Shown in pieces: positions 51,099 to 60,884 of a DNA stretch of 64,000 bases; positions within the stretch are counted from its first letter, which is position 1, and every line of letters begins with the position of its first letter. Under the pieces are notes generated by a model. That model did not search any database. It had not been told where the DNA came from and saw only the letters and a program-made list of their open reading frames with translations. Both the position numbers and the translations under genes were made by a program. Source of the stretch: an uncultured Lachnospiraceae bacterium. GTDB lineage: Bacteria > Bacillota > Clostridia > Lachnospirales > Lachnospiraceae. Where the stretch lies: contig CAJTWA010000012.1 of the NCBI GenBank assembly GCA_910580195.1, positions 1 through 64,000 of the forward strand, in the 5' to 3' direction.

Positions 51099-52448
51099 TT
51101 ATAGCATATTCTTCATAATCAAATCGGCCAGCGCATTGGCATCTTGGCTGATTTCCCCTTGGTCTTTCCCCTCAATCATGACGCGGACTAACGGCTCTGT
51201 CCCAGACGGGCGGATAAGCACCCTGCCTTCCCCGGCAAATTTCTGCTCTAAGCTGCGGACTGCCTGTGCAATCTCTGGATAATCCATAAAATGCTCTTTC
51301 TTGTGGTTCGGCACCTTGGCATTGACAAGGGCTTGTGGCAGCACTTCCATAATCTGTGCAAGCTGGGAGAGGGGCTCTTTCGTTTCTACCATGACCTGCA
51401 GTAAATGCAGCGCGCTTAGCAGCCCATCCCCAGTGGTATTTTCATCTAAGAAAATAATATGCCCGGACTGTTCCCCACCGATATTATACCCATTTTCCCG
51501 CATATTTTCTAAAACATAACGGTCCCCTACCTTGGTCTGTTCAATGTGGATGCCCCGTGCCTTCCCCATCAGGGTAAACCCTAAGTTGCTCATGACTGTC
51601 CCTACAATGGTGTCTTTTTTCAGGTTCCCATGGTCCTTCATGTAATTCCCGATAATCGCCATCACTTGGTCGCCGTCTACCACGTCGCCTTTCTCGTCCA
51701 CGGCCAGCATACGGTCTGCATCCCCGTCAAAGGCAATCCCTACGTCCGCTTTCTCATATACTACCCTTGCCCGCAGTTCATCCATATGGGTAGAGCCGCA
51801 GTTGGCATTGATATTGGTCCCGTCCGGGCTGGTATGGATGGCTACAAGGTTGGCACCAAGGCCTTTCAAGGTTTCCACTGCAGTATAATGGGCAGCCCCT
51901 TCCGCACAGTCTACGACAATCTTCATGCCGCTTAAGTCCACCGGAACCGTTTTTTTCATGAAAAATACATATTCTTCCCTTGCGTCAAACCGGTAGCTGA
52001 TTTTCCCAATCCCGGAGCCAAGGGGCATGGCAATGTCCTTCATGCCATTCTTAATCAATGCCTCGATTTCATCCTCCAATTCATCGGAAAGCTTATACCC
52101 TTCCCCATTGAAAAACTTAATCCCATTAAATTCCATAGGGTTATGGGACGCGGAAATCACAACCCCTGCTTCTACCTTATGCTTTTTCGTCAGGTAAGCA
52201 ATGGCCGGCGTCGGCATCACGCCCATATAGACCGCGTTTGCCCCTACGGAACAAATCCCTGCCATCAATGCGTTTGCCAGCATCCCTCCTGAAATCCTTG
52301 TATCGCATCCTACAATAATGGTAGGCTGGTGCGCCTTTTCCTTTGTCAGCACATAAGCCCCTGCCTGCCCTAATTTCATTGCCAGTTCAATGGTAAGCTC
52401 TGTGCCTGCCACTCCCCTTACGCCGTCTGTCCCAAACATTCTTGCCAT
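51099..52448 (-). CDS. glmM: phosphoglucosamine mutase
   Basis: 449 residues: MFGTDGVRGVAG, VVISASHNPMEFNG with phospho-Ser101, DGDADRMLAVDE metal loop, GGEQSGHI and RPSGTEPLVRVM. It converts glucosamine-6-P to glucosamine-1-P for UDP-GlcNAc and peptidoglycan. It follows cdaA-cdaR as in many Firmicutes, where GlmM binds and restrains CdaA. Confidence 0.98.
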   Translation of the reverse strand: MARMFGTDGVRGVAGTELTIELAMKLGQAGAYVLTKEKAHQPTIIVGCDTRISGGMLANALMAGICSVGANAVYMGVMPTPAIAYLTKKHKVEAGVVISASHNPMEFNGIKFFNGEGYKLSDELEDEIEALIKNGMKDIAMPLGSGIGKISYRFDAREEYVFFMKKTVPVDLSGMKIVVDCAEGAAHYTAVETLKGLGANLVAIHTSPDGTNINANCGSTHMDELRARVVYEKADVGIAFDGDADRMLAVDEKGDVVDGDQVMAIIGNYMKDHGNLKKDTIVGTVMSNLGFTLMGKARGIHIEQTKVGDRYVLENMRENGYNIGGEQSGHIIFLDENTTGDGLLSALHLLQVMVETKEPLSQLAQIMEVLPQALVNAKVPNHKKEHFMDYPEIAQAVRSLEQKFAGEGRVLIRPSGTEPLVRVMIEGKDQGEISQDANALADLIMKNML

Positions 52449-52475
52449 AATTTTATTTCCTCCTATTTCACTAGT

Positions 52476-53897
52476 TTACCTTTCTGTGCCCCTAGGGCTT
52501 TCCTCATTCTCGTCCTGGCTGGGGCGGTTGGGGTCCGTGGTATTCGCTTGGTTCTCGTCTTGGTTCACTTCCGGGCCCCTGTCCTGCCCATCATCGTCCA
52601 CATCCCCATCCTCATTCCCCTCTGTGCCTTCCTCTTTGTTTTTATCCTCAATGGTGACTTGGACATTTACATTCCCTGTCATTTCATATTTATCGCTTGG
52701 CAGCGTCACAGTCAGCTGCAGGGAATGGATGCCCGGCCCAAGCCCTGACACATCCAATGCCCCTTGGATATCCGTAAGCTGCAGGGTATCCATATCCTCT
52801 TTCAGCGCCCGGACGGAAACCGGCACGGAATTCCCATTATAAGACAGTTCATAATTGCTGTCCAGCCCAGTGACATTAATGCGGTCCACCGGCAGGTTAT
52901 ATACCTTTGTTTCTTTCGCCTCAATCATAACGCGGACTGCCACTTGGTTTAAGGATTCATCCACAAGGGAAACCCCAGCCTCTGCCAAATATGGGTTTAA
53001 GTCAATCACCACTTCGTCCTCTTCCCTCATGCCGTCGATATTGATGGCATCCTCCGGGATGTTGATGGCGCTGATGCCATTGAGCAAATCCGGCTCCCCT
53101 TTCACCAGCACATTTTCCGGGACAAACTCCAAGCCGCGGTATTCATACCCTTCCGCCGGGGTGCCGCTGGCCTTGCAGCGGATTGGGACGCTCTTAGTCC
53201 CTAAGATTTTCGCCCGGATGGTGACGGTGGTCTGATTCCGCTCCAAAAGCTCAGAGGAAATGGTTTCCCCATCCTCATCTAAGAGCACCGGCATCACATT
53301 GTCCGTTACATCGCCGGAAACACCGTCCACATTGATGGAGGCAGATACCCGGCTAATCCGGGATACTACAGATTCCGGCCCGGATACCGTCAAAAGGTTC
53401 GGCACCACTTCCACTGTGCCTATGGCACAGCCGTCCGCCGGCGTCCCTGTATATTCCGGGGTAATGACAAATTTCTGCTGGGACAAATCCTCCAAGGTAA
53501 TCTGCAGGTTCACTGTCCTCTGCATGACGGTAATATATTTATCATACTTTTTCGGGCTGATTTCTATCGGGACAAGCTTGACATCGCCGTCCCGGCTTAA
53601 ATCCAGCTGGCTTAAATCTGCTGTCACGCTGAAATCATCGCCGTTCATCTTTTCCACATAGCTCCTAGGCCCCGAAATATAGAATACTGCAATATCGGAG
53701 TCCCCAACAATGTCCGGCACCTTGCCCATCTCTGTAATTACATTTTTATTGCGGATTTCCACCGAAACGGAAAAAGTCTTGGTCGCGTCCGGGTCGGCCA
53801 TTTTCACCACTACCATCCACAGCACAATGGATAAAAGAATGGCCAGAACCTTAAGCCCAAGGTTATTTACCAGATGCTTCATCATTTTCTTGAACAT
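52476..53897 (-). CDS. cdaR: CdaA regulator, YbbR-domain protein
   Basis: 473 residues: one N-terminal membrane helix (about 15-32) and four YbbR repeats outside the membrane (about 40-420), then an acidic tail rich in Asp/Glu/Gly (about 430-473). CdaR modulates diadenylate cyclase. Its start overlaps cdaA by 35 bp and GGAGG precedes it. The long charged tail appears to be a lineage feature. Confidence 0.93.
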   Translation of the reverse strand: MFKKMMKHLVNNLGLKVLAILLSIVLWMVVVKMADPDATKTFSVSVEIRNKNVITEMGKVPDIVGDSDIAVFYISGPRSYVEKMNGDDFSVTADLSQLDLSRDGDVKLVPIEISPKKYDKYITVMQRTVNLQITLEDLSQQKFVITPEYTGTPADGCAIGTVEVVPNLLTVSGPESVVSRISRVSASINVDGVSGDVTDNVMPVLLDEDGETISSELLERNQTTVTIRAKILGTKSVPIRCKASGTPAEGYEYRGLEFVPENVLVKGEPDLLNGISAINIPEDAINIDGMREEDEVVIDLNPYLAEAGVSLVDESLNQVAVRVMIEAKETKVYNLPVDRINVTGLDSNYELSYNGNSVPVSVRALKEDMDTLQLTDIQGALDVSGLGPGIHSLQLTVTLPSDKYEMTGNVNVQVTIEDKNKEEGTEGNEDGDVDDDGQDRGPEVNQDENQANTTDPNRPSQDENEESPRGTER

Positions 53898-54768
53898 TCT
53901 TCATCCTCCTTTTCCAGATTCGGAACCTTGCCACGTCCATGGAGCCTTTCCGGATAAAATTCAGTTTTCCTTTCAGGTATTCTGCATCTACGTTCCGGTA
54001 CAGTTCCCCGCCGACAGCAATGGAAACATTCCCAGTTTCCTCAGATACCACAACCGTCAGCGCGTCGCAGACCTCGCTGATGCCCACGGCCGCACGGTGC
54101 CTGGTCCCAAGCTCCTTGCTCAGCCCCATATTGTCCGAAAGGGGCAGGTAGCAGGTGGCTGACACAATCCGGTCCCCCCGTACAATAATAGCGCCATCAT
54201 GCAATGGCGTGTTGTGCTCAAAGATATTAATCAGGAGCTGGCTGGATACAAGGGAATCCAGTTCTATCCCCGTCCTTGCATATTCCTTCAGGCCCACATC
54301 CTGTTCAATGACAATCAATGCGCCTGTCTTCACCTTCGCCATCTCGTAAGTAGCCTTCACAATTTCGTTGGTTACACGCTCGCTGAACCTCTCTTGGTTT
54401 TTCTGGGAATCAAAGGGAAACAGGGAAGTCAGGATATTTTTGCGTCCAAGCACCTCCAAAGCACGCCTAAGTTCTGGCTGGAACACAATAATAACCGCAA
54501 TTACTGCCACATTGATGGTCTTCCCTGCAATCCACAGAATGGTGTTCATCTGGAAAATTGCGGCAAGCAGCACCACTACCAGCACCACGATAATCCCTTT
54601 TAGGAGATTCCATGCCCTTGTCTGCTTGAACCATATCATTACATTATAGATCAGGAATGAAAGAATAATAATCTCCGCTATATCCGTCTTGGTTATGGCA
54701 TAGCTGTCAATCCAAAACAGGTATTTTGAAGCAAAGGAATTCAATATCGCAAATAAATTCTGTATCAT
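53863..54768 (-). CDS. cdaA: membrane diadenylate cyclase
   Basis: 301 residues: three N-terminal helices (about 30-100) and a DAC domain with PLHDGAIIV (DGA 191-193) and GTRHRAAVG (RHR 223-225), the two catalytic motifs. It makes c-di-AMP from ATP, controlling osmolyte and wall homeostasis. GGGG lies 9 nt before the ATG; the longer in-frame start overlaps the previous gene without a site. Confidence 0.97.
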   Translation of the reverse strand: MIQNLFAILNSFASKYLFWIDSYAITKTDIAEIIILSFLIYNVMIWFKQTRAWNLLKGIIVVLVVVLLAAIFQMNTILWIAGKTINVAVIAVIIVFQPELRRALEVLGRKNILTSLFPFDSQKNQERFSERVTNEIVKATYEMAKVKTGALIVIEQDVGLKEYARTGIELDSLVSSQLLINIFEHNTPLHDGAIIVRGDRIVSATCYLPLSDNMGLSKELGTRHRAAVGISEVCDALTVVVSEETGNVSIAVGGELYRNVDAEYLKGKLNFIRKGSMDVARFRIWKRRMKNVQENDEASGK

Positions 54769-54784
54769 TTTTTCATCCCCTTTC

Positions 54785-55777
54785 CTAATCCAGCAAATCC
54801 TCGTCAATATCTAACTCTTCCGCCAGTTCCCTGCGCCCTGCCGTTACACGTTTTTTCGGGGTAATCCGTTTTACCCTTTTGTCTTTCCTCGACACAAACA
54901 CCTTGGGGACTGCCTTCACAAAATAGTAATACTCGTCATCCTCAAACTGCACCCGCTCCACCCGGGAATAATCCAGGTTGTAGAGAAAGAACTCAAGCAC
55001 CAAGGAAACCACAATGGAAACCACAATCCCTATCAGCACCCACAGGGCCTGGTCCGTCATATCCAGCAGGATATAGCCCACCATAAGGATCACCAGTTCC
55101 GCCATATTCCCTACAAACAGCGCAATCCGCCATGCATAATTGATAGACTGGCGCCGGATTAAGTAAACAATCATTGAGGTAACAAAAAACGCAGCCAGCA
55201 CAAGGTACATTTCTTTATTCCCAATAAAAATCTTAAGGGCTGCCGTAAACTTGGCAAGAGCCTCCGTTTCCTCGGTGGAGGTAAAATTCACAAGGTTCTC
55301 CTGCACCCCCCGGAGGTAGTAATACGCGGCCCCTCCGCACACTACAGATAAATATGCAGAAGGCCCCTTCAACATTCCGGTTGCCACCGGCATCACTTGG
55401 GGCACCCGGAAAAAGCAGAGCACCGCTGTCAATATGACGCTATAACCATTTTGCGGGGCAAACTTCCCATATAAGAATAGCAGCAGCACAAACAGGCCGA
55501 GCCCAATGGCGCATGCCTCTAAAGACAAGGCATATAAATGCAGCAAAATCAAGCCGCATGACAGAACAACCATTGCATTGACAGGCAAAAATGCGCACAC
55601 CAAAGACAGCAGCAATACAACTGCCAGCTGATTTAGCTGTTCCATGTAGCCAGCCTGGCTATTAATCATGGAAAAAACAAGGATGCCCAACATAAATTTT
55701 ATGCCCGCCGCTGCATATAATTCATATTTCCCATAAAAAATCCGCAGTTTTTCCCTTAGTTCCAACAAACCTGTCAT
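54785..55777 (-). CDS. integral membrane protein, unknown function
   Basis: 330 residues with about nine membrane helices (25-265) and a basic/acidic cytoplasmic tail (VERVQFEDDEYYYFVKAVPKVFVSRKDKRVKR). I know of no assigned function. It overlaps the preceding small membrane gene and is 16 bp before cdaA, so the three probably form an operon. Start chosen at the second ATG, 6 nt after GGAGGA. Confidence 0.75.
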   Translation of the reverse strand: MTGLLELREKLRIFYGKYELYAAAGIKFMLGILVFSMINSQAGYMEQLNQLAVVLLLSLVCAFLPVNAMVVLSCGLILLHLYALSLEACAIGLGLFVLLLFLYGKFAPQNGYSVILTAVLCFFRVPQVMPVATGMLKGPSAYLSVVCGGAAYYYLRGVQENLVNFTSTEETEALAKFTAALKIFIGNKEMYLVLAAFFVTSMIVYLIRRQSINYAWRIALFVGNMAELVILMVGYILLDMTDQALWVLIGIVVSIVVSLVLEFFLYNLDYSRVERVQFEDDEYYYFVKAVPKVFVSRKDKRVKRITPKKRVTAGRRELAEELDIDEDLLD

Positions 55778-56193
55778 TTCCATTCCTCCGAAGGCTGTAA
55801 TCTTTCTTCCCTTTCCTGAAGCCGCTCCACCTTTTTCAGGGTAGCATAGTACTTCTTCATGCTTGCGGTGGCTTTCTTATACCGCCTGCTGTAGACAAGG
55901 TACGCGATTACCTGATACACACAGATAAATGCGGCATATTTTATCAGTATGGAAACCGCCAGGTCCGGCAATTCCTTCCCTGCTAGGAAATCTGCAAGGC
56001 TATCCATGTTGTAAATCACCCAGCATACGAATAAGATGCCAAAGGCTACCGTAGAAGTGACAAAGGTTTTCATCATTTCAAAACTGATATAATCTTTCCG
56101 GTAATACTGCTTGATTGGCATGTGCTCCTTGCCCTCCCCTGCTTCGTAGGAGGCCATTTTTGTCATAAGGCGGATTCTCTCTTCATTTAACAT
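55774..56193 (-). CDS. small membrane protein, unknown function
   Basis: 139 residues: a basic N-terminal segment (ERIRLMTKMASYEAGEGKEHMPIKQYYRKDYI), two membrane helices (about 50-105) and a C-terminal amphipathic helix (YATLKKVERLQEREERL). AGGAAAA precedes the ATG. Likely works with the overlapping downstream membrane protein. Confidence 0.75.
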   Translation of the reverse strand: MLNEERIRLMTKMASYEAGEGKEHMPIKQYYRKDYISFEMMKTFVTSTVAFGILFVCWVIYNMDSLADFLAGKELPDLAVSILIKYAAFICVYQVIAYLVYSRRYKKATASMKKYYATLKKVERLQEREERLQPSEEWK

Positions 56194-56327
56194 ACGTATT
56201 TTCCTTTTCCTGTTGTTAATCAGCCTTATTATAGCACATTTTAGCATGACAGACAATACCGACAGGATATGTCCCTGAACCATATGCTTGATACATATGC
56301 CCATAGCAACATATTCTGCCGGCAGCC

Positions 56328-56735
56328 TTAATTATCCAAAAACCTCATCCTGTCTTTTTCACTGGTATGCTTCTTGGGGGACAGCGTTGCCGTCGGGCGT
56401 TTGATGGCCCCATTCAGCTCATTCTGCAGGCTGGTCCTGCACCTGTCGCAGAACCTTCCGGTCAGTACCTTCCCGCCGCAGCTTTCACATTCCAGCGTAA
56501 TCTGGGATTCCTCCGTAAAGGTCAGGCGCTCTTCCCTTACCCACTGCTTAATCTGTTTTACGGAAACTTCATTTTCCTCTGCAATCTTGTTGAGGGGCGC
56601 TTTGGGGTTCTTCCTTAAGTATTCCTTTACGCTCTGGAACTTTTCCTCCAATTCTGCCATGCATCCGGGGCAAAGCTGCTGCCCATGCAAATAGTTAAAT
56701 AGCCTTCCGCAGCCTCTGCAATTCCTTACTTCCAT
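56328..56735 (-). CDS. yvyF: YvyF-like flagellar operon protein
   Basis: 135 residues: two zinc-ribbon-like Cys pairs (CRGC...CPGC at the start, CESC...CDRC near 85-105) around a helix-turn-helix-like segment (APLNKIAEENEVSVKQIKQWVREERL). This is the layout of YvyF/TIGR03826 proteins, encoded next to comFC in Bacillus. It may regulate flagellar genes. Here too it directly follows comFC. Confidence 0.82.
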   Translation of the reverse strand: MEVRNCRGCGRLFNYLHGQQLCPGCMAELEEKFQSVKEYLRKNPKAPLNKIAEENEVSVKQIKQWVREERLTFTEESQITLECESCGGKVLTGRFCDRCRTSLQNELNGAIKRPTATLSPKKHTSEKDRMRFLDN

Positions 56736-56767
56736 ATCCTCTTTCCTCCTAATATCCTCTGCCGGGC

Positions 56768-57496
56768 TCAGTACCCCCTGCCGATACTGACGCTTAAGCA
56801 ATAGACCTCCTTGGCCCCTGCCCGCTTCAGCTCCTTCGCAGCTTCGTCCATCGTAGACCCGGTCGTATAAATATCATCTATCAGTAAGATATGGTCTAAT
56901 TGTACCTTATTTGCGCTGGTTTTAAAAGCCCTTTTCAAGTTATTTTTACGTTCTTCCTCATTTAATTCCTTCTGCGCCCTTGTATCGCGGACACGGAGGA
57001 GCAAATTCGGGAAAACCGGGAGGCCCATTTCCTCCCCAAGCTTCCTTGCTACCAGCCCTGCTTGGTTAAATCCCCGCTGCCGCAGGCGCTTTCTGGAAAG
57101 GGGGATGGGGACAACTGCCGAAATCCCGCACCGCCTAATCCATCCGCCATGCACCCGCGCCAGTTCCCTGCTGTAGTACACGGCATACTCCCGGCGGTTC
57201 TGGTACTTAAACCGGTACAGGGAATCCTTTACCGGGCCTTTGTAGGCCCACAGGGCTTTTCCCTGGGCGTATGCCAAATCCTTCCGCCCGCAGTCGTAGC
57301 AGTATTCTGCCCGCTCGTCCTGCAAGGGTTTCCCGCATTTGAAGCAGGCGGGTTCCCCTATGTATTCTGGGAGCGTTTGGCATTTCCGGCACGCTAGCGG
57401 GGCTTGGGTGGACAGGGAGTGGAATAATACTTTGTCGCAGAAGGGGCATCTGGGCGGGAAGAGTAAATGCAATAAGTTATCTTTTCCTATATTCAA
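56768..57496 (-). CDS. comFC: ComFC-like phosphoribosyltransferase
   Basis: 242 residues: zinc-binding Cys pairs (CPFC, CRKC, CFKCG, CYDCG in the first 70), VPIPLSRKRLRQRGFNQA and the PRPP loop ILLIDDIYTTGSTMDEA. It belongs to the double-zinc-ribbon ComF family linked to DNA uptake or repair. The start is a TTG with AAAGGA very close upstream, so the exact first codon is uncertain. Confidence 0.92.
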   Translation of the reverse strand: MNIGKDNLLHLLFPPRCPFCDKVLFHSLSTQAPLACRKCQTLPEYIGEPACFKCGKPLQDERAEYCYDCGRKDLAYAQGKALWAYKGPVKDSLYRFKYQNRREYAVYYSRELARVHGGWIRRCGISAVVPIPLSRKRLRQRGFNQAGLVARKLGEEMGLPVFPNLLLRVRDTRAQKELNEEERKNNLKRAFKTSANKVQLDHILLIDDIYTTGSTMDEAAKELKRAGAKEVYCLSVSIGRGY

Positions 57497-57995
57497 TTTT
57501 CCTTTTTGCGGAATAGTTCTCTCAGCAATTTTTACTATATCATACTTCGGGTTTTGTTACTATAAAATTTTTCTTAAGAATTCCTAAAAATGTGGGAACT
57601 TCTAAGGGAATGGTGGGGGATATTGTGGGGGGATGGGTTGGAAAAAAGGGAGGAGAAGAAGGGGAGGGATTGGCAGCGGACGGTAATCCAGAACCTCCCT
57701 TCCTCACGCAAACGAGAAGGGGGGGGGAAGGGATTGGCAGCGGACGGCAATCCAGAACCTCCCTTCCTCACGCAAACTGGGCAACGTTCCGGCGAACTAA
57801 CTGCTAACTCCGGCTAAGGGATTTCGGGATAGCCCTCATCCCTAAGCCTACGTAAGCAGTGGATTTCGCCTCCACTAAGGGCGCCCATGGACTGTTTGCT
57901 TAGAGGAAGGGAGGTTCTGGATTGCCTGTGTATCAAATAATGGGCTGCTTTGCTGCAGGCAGAAATCCTGTAGGCGGATAAAAGCCTGTAAGTAT
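57497..57995. other. intergenic region dominated by repeats
   Basis: A 499-bp gap between comFC and the ABC-importer ATPase gene. It contains a G-rich stretch (57600-57740), two direct copies of a 32-bp word and one inverted copy. No convincing coding frame; open frames here arise from the repeats. Confidence 0.55.
57682..57926. repeat. 32-bp words in direct and inverted copies
   Basis: Direct copies at 57682-57713 and 57746-57777 (64-bp spacing) and an inverted copy at 57894-57926. All share CCAGAACCTCCCTTCCTC or its complement, followed by GCAAAC. The middle and right copies could form a hairpin with a 116-nt loop that contains smaller dyads. No function is assigned. Confidence 0.7.
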
Positions 57996-58790
57996 TTAAG
58001 AAAGCATCATGCGGTCGTTGGAGAATTCCCCGCCGCTGGCTTCTTCGAATTTCGCCAGCAGGTCGGCTACTTTTAAGCCTTTCTTTTCTTCCCCGGACAC
58101 GTCATAGATGATGCGGCCTTCGTGCATCATAATCAGGCGGTTGCCGAGGCGGATGGCGTCTTTCATATTGTGGGTTATCATCAGTGTGGTGAGGTGGTCC
58201 TTGCCTACGATTTCTTCTGTCAGGTCCAGTACTTTTTTGGCAGTTTTCGGGTCTAAGGCCGCGGTATGCTCATCCAGCAGGAGGAGCTTTGGGCTTTCTA
58301 GGGAGGCCATGAGGAGGGTCAGTGCCTGCCTCTGGCCGCCGGAGAGGAGGCCTACCTTAGAAGTCATCCTTGTTTCCAGCCCTAAGTCTAAGGCTTTGAG
58401 CTTCTCTTGGTAGGATTCACGCTCTTTCCCGGTAATGCCCCAGCCTAGGAAGCGCCGTTTCCCGCGCCTTGCGGCGATGGCAAGGTTTTCTTCGATATTC
58501 ATGTCTGCGGCTGTGCCTGTCATGGGGTCTTGGAATACCCTGCCGAGGTATTTTGCCCGTTTATGCTCCGGCAGTTTCGTGACATTGGCCTCGTCAATCA
58601 GGATTTGGCCTTGGTCTACGGGGTATACCCCGGCTATCATGTTCAGCATGGTGGATTTCCCTGCGCCGTTGCCGCCGATGACTGTCACAAAATCCCCTTC
58701 GTCCAGCACTAAGTTAATGCCGTTCAAGGCTTTTTTCTCATTGATGGTCCCGGGGTTAAAGGTCTTGTACACATTTTGAATCTTAAGCAC
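57996..58790 (-). CDS. ABC importer ATPase (TrpXYZ-like system)
   Basis: 264 residues: Walker A GGNGAGKST (39-47), Q-loop FQDPMTG, signature LLSGGQRQAL, Walker B LLLLDEHTAALDP. The ATPase class matches the LivG-like partner of ABC_sub_bind importers. Start set at GTG with AAAGGGGG 8 nt before it; it overlaps the permease gene by 8 bp. Confidence 0.92.
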   Translation of the reverse strand: MLKIQNVYKTFNPGTINEKKALNGINLVLDEGDFVTVIGGNGAGKSTMLNMIAGVYPVDQGQILIDEANVTKLPEHKRAKYLGRVFQDPMTGTAADMNIEENLAIAARRGKRRFLGWGITGKERESYQEKLKALDLGLETRMTSKVGLLSGGQRQALTLLMASLESPKLLLLDEHTAALDPKTAKKVLDLTEEIVGKDHLTTLMITHNMKDAIRLGNRLIMMHEGRIIYDVSGEEKKGLKVADLLAKFEEASGGEFSNDRMMLS

Positions 58791-59685
58791 CTGCACTTCC
58801 CCCTTTCCTGCCTGCGGAGGCAAAATACCTGCCTTTTAAATGGGGGATTGCCAAAAACAGGGCGACAATCAGTGCGGAAAACAGCTTCAGGTCGTTGGTG
58901 GAAAGCCCTAGCTGCAGCACAATGGCAATGACAATAAAGTAAATGATTGCCCCAATCACGGCTGCCAACATCCGCAGTGCAAAATTATGGAAAATTTTCC
59001 CAAATACCACTTCCCCAATAATGACTGCCGCAAGGCCGATTACAATGGCGCCGCGACCCATGTTGACATCCGCGCTGCCTTGGTACTGGGCATAGAGCGC
59101 ACCGGAAACCCCTACCAGCCCATTGGAAATCACAAGCCCCAGCACTTTCTGGCTGCTGGTGTTGATGCCCTGCGCACGGGCCATGTTCTGGTTGCAGCCT
59201 GTGGCGCGGACTGCTGCGCCAAGCTCTGTCCCAAAAAACCAATACAGCACAAAGGTGATGACAAGGCAGCAGATCCCTGCCGTAATGCAAGCCTCCTGAA
59301 TATACCGGAGGCTTACAATCAGTCCATACTGATCCACGCTGACTGCTTGGTTGGATTTCCCTAAAATCCGCATGTTTACGGAATACAGCCCAAGCTGGGT
59401 CAGAATCCCAGATAAGATTGGCGGGATGCCAAATACCGTGTGGAACAGGCCTGTCGCCAGTCCCGCCAGCATCCCTGCGCCAAATGCCATCACCATAGCC
59501 AAATAAGGGTTCATGCCGCCTATGATGCACATAACCGCTACTGCCCCGCCAGTGGCAAGGCTCCCGTCCACGGTCAGGTCTGCATAATCCAGCACTTTAT
59601 ATGTAATGTATACGCCGATTGCCAAAATCCCCCAAATTAAGCCCTGGGCTGCAGAGCCGGGGAGGGCATTAATCAGTGATGCCAT
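58783..59685 (-). CDS. ABC importer permease (BPD_transp_2 type)
   Basis: 300 residues, about eight helices: LIWGILAIGVYITYKVLDYADLTVDGSLATGGA is typical of the permease of tryptophan/aromatic-type ABC_sub_bind importers, with RATGCNQNMARAQGI as the ATPase-contact loop. GAGGAG precedes the ATG; 3 bp after the binding-protein gene. Confidence 0.93.
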   Translation of the reverse strand: MASLINALPGSAAQGLIWGILAIGVYITYKVLDYADLTVDGSLATGGAVAVMCIIGGMNPYLAMVMAFGAGMLAGLATGLFHTVFGIPPILSGILTQLGLYSVNMRILGKSNQAVSVDQYGLIVSLRYIQEACITAGICCLVITFVLYWFFGTELGAAVRATGCNQNMARAQGINTSSQKVLGLVISNGLVGVSGALYAQYQGSADVNMGRGAIVIGLAAVIIGEVVFGKIFHNFALRMLAAVIGAIIYFIVIAIVLQLGLSTNDLKLFSALIVALFLAIPHLKGRYFASAGRKGGSAGA

Positions 59686-59688
59686 GGT

Positions 59689-60804
59689 TTACTCCTCTTT
59701 TCCGATTGCTTCCATTTCAGCAGGCATTTCCATCTTTAAAGCCTCTGCCACTTCTGCATTGTATTTTTTTGTCACTTCATCTGCGTATTGGATAGGCATT
59801 TCCCCGGGGTTCTTGCCTTCGGTCAGGATTTCATATGCCATAATCCCGGCATTGTACCCAATGTTATAGTAAGAAATGCTTAAGGTTGCAAGGCCGCCGC
59901 CTGCGCACATATTTTCCTCGCCGCAGATGATTGGGATCCCTGCAGGGCCGGTTACATTTTTCACGCCTTCCATATTGTTTGCAATGGTATTGTCTGTGGG
60001 GATGTAGAGCACGTCGCTGGCTGCCACTGCATTTGTCACTACCTGCTGGATGTCGTTGGAGTCGGATACCGTGAACCTTTCATAGCTAAGGCCTTTCTTT
60101 TCCAATGCCTCTTCTGCCTTTTCTGCTTGGAATACGGAATTAGCTTCTGCGGAACAGTACACAATGCCTACCTTTTTTGCATCCGGCACGAGCTCGGTAA
60201 GCAGGTCAATCTGCTGGTCGATGGGCGCCAAATCGGAAGTACCTGTCACGTTCCTGCCGGGCTTGTCGTTGCTGTCAACTACGCCTGCTTCTACAAAATC
60301 CGTTACGGAAGTCCCTACAATTGGGATGTCTGCGGTAGCTGCTGCACATGCCTGAAGGGCGGTAGTAGCATTTGCCATAATCAGGTCTACATTGCCGTTT
60401 ACAAATTTCGTTGCAATGGTTGCGCAGTTCGCTTGTTCCCCTTGGGCATTCTGGTAGTCAAACTCTACATTGCCTTCCCCAAATTTTTCAATGAGGGCAG
60501 CTTTGAAGCCTTCGGTTGCAGCATCTAATGCCTGATGCTCTAACTGCTGGCAGATACCGATTTTGTAGATTTTGCCATCTGTGTTCCCGGCGCCTTCTGC
60601 ATTTCCGCCCTCTGCCCCTGCAGCTCCATCTTCCTTGGTATCGCCGGCGTCTGGCTGCTCTGTGCCGCTATCTTCTTTGGTGTCCCCAGTGTCCTTGCTT
60701 TCTTCGGACTGTTTTGCGGAGTCGCCGCCTACCGTGCCGCAGCCCCCTAAGACGGTGGCTGCCATTGCCATGGATAATACGAGTGCCAATATTTTTCTTT
60801 TCAT
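59689..60804 (-). CDS. ABC importer substrate-binding lipoprotein
   Basis: 371 residues. Lipoprotein signal with VLGGC (Cys22), an acidic Asp/Glu/Gly-rich linker (25-78) with repeated GDTKED words, then a periplasmic-binding-like domain of the ABC_sub_bind family (YKIGICQQLEHQALDAATEGF). This family includes TrpX of streptococci; tryptophan or another aromatic ligand is a guess. First gene of the operon, GGGAGG before the ATG. Confidence 0.92.
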   Translation of the reverse strand: MKRKILALVLSMAMAATVLGGCGTVGGDSAKQSEESKDTGDTKEDSGTEQPDAGDTKEDGAAGAEGGNAEGAGNTDGKIYKIGICQQLEHQALDAATEGFKAALIEKFGEGNVEFDYQNAQGEQANCATIATKFVNGNVDLIMANATTALQACAAATADIPIVGTSVTDFVEAGVVDSNDKPGRNVTGTSDLAPIDQQIDLLTELVPDAKKVGIVYCSAEANSVFQAEKAEEALEKKGLSYERFTVSDSNDIQQVVTNAVAASDVLYIPTDNTIANNMEGVKNVTGPAGIPIICGEENMCAGGGLATLSISYYNIGYNAGIMAYEILTEGKNPGEMPIQYADEVTKKYNAEVAEALKMEMPAEMEAIGKEE

Positions 60805-60829
60805 GAGTCTTTCCTCCCTATTATACTTT

Positions 60830-60845
60830 AACGCGTAGACGCGTT
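60830..60845 (-). promoter_or_regulatory. palindromic operator candidate
   Basis: AACGCGT and ACGCGTT are perfect inverted 7-mers separated by 2 bp, placed just after the -10 of the importer promoter and before the ribosome site. The position suggests repressor control; no regulator gene is in the window. Confidence 0.5.
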
Positions 60846-60855
60846 GATACCCTAT

Positions 60856-60884
60856 AATATAACATTGAATCAGAAAAAAGGCAA
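60856..60884 (-). promoter_or_regulatory. promoter of the ABC importer operon
   Basis: Minus-strand TTGCCT (60879-60884), 17-nt spacer, TATATT (60856-60861) preceded by TG. The -35 overlaps the T-run of the upstream terminator. Confidence 0.45.

Noticed and set aside
57574..57817. Short genes in the G-rich spacer
   Set aside because: Frames follow the 64-bp direct repeat on both strands and lack start signals; residue composition is atypical.
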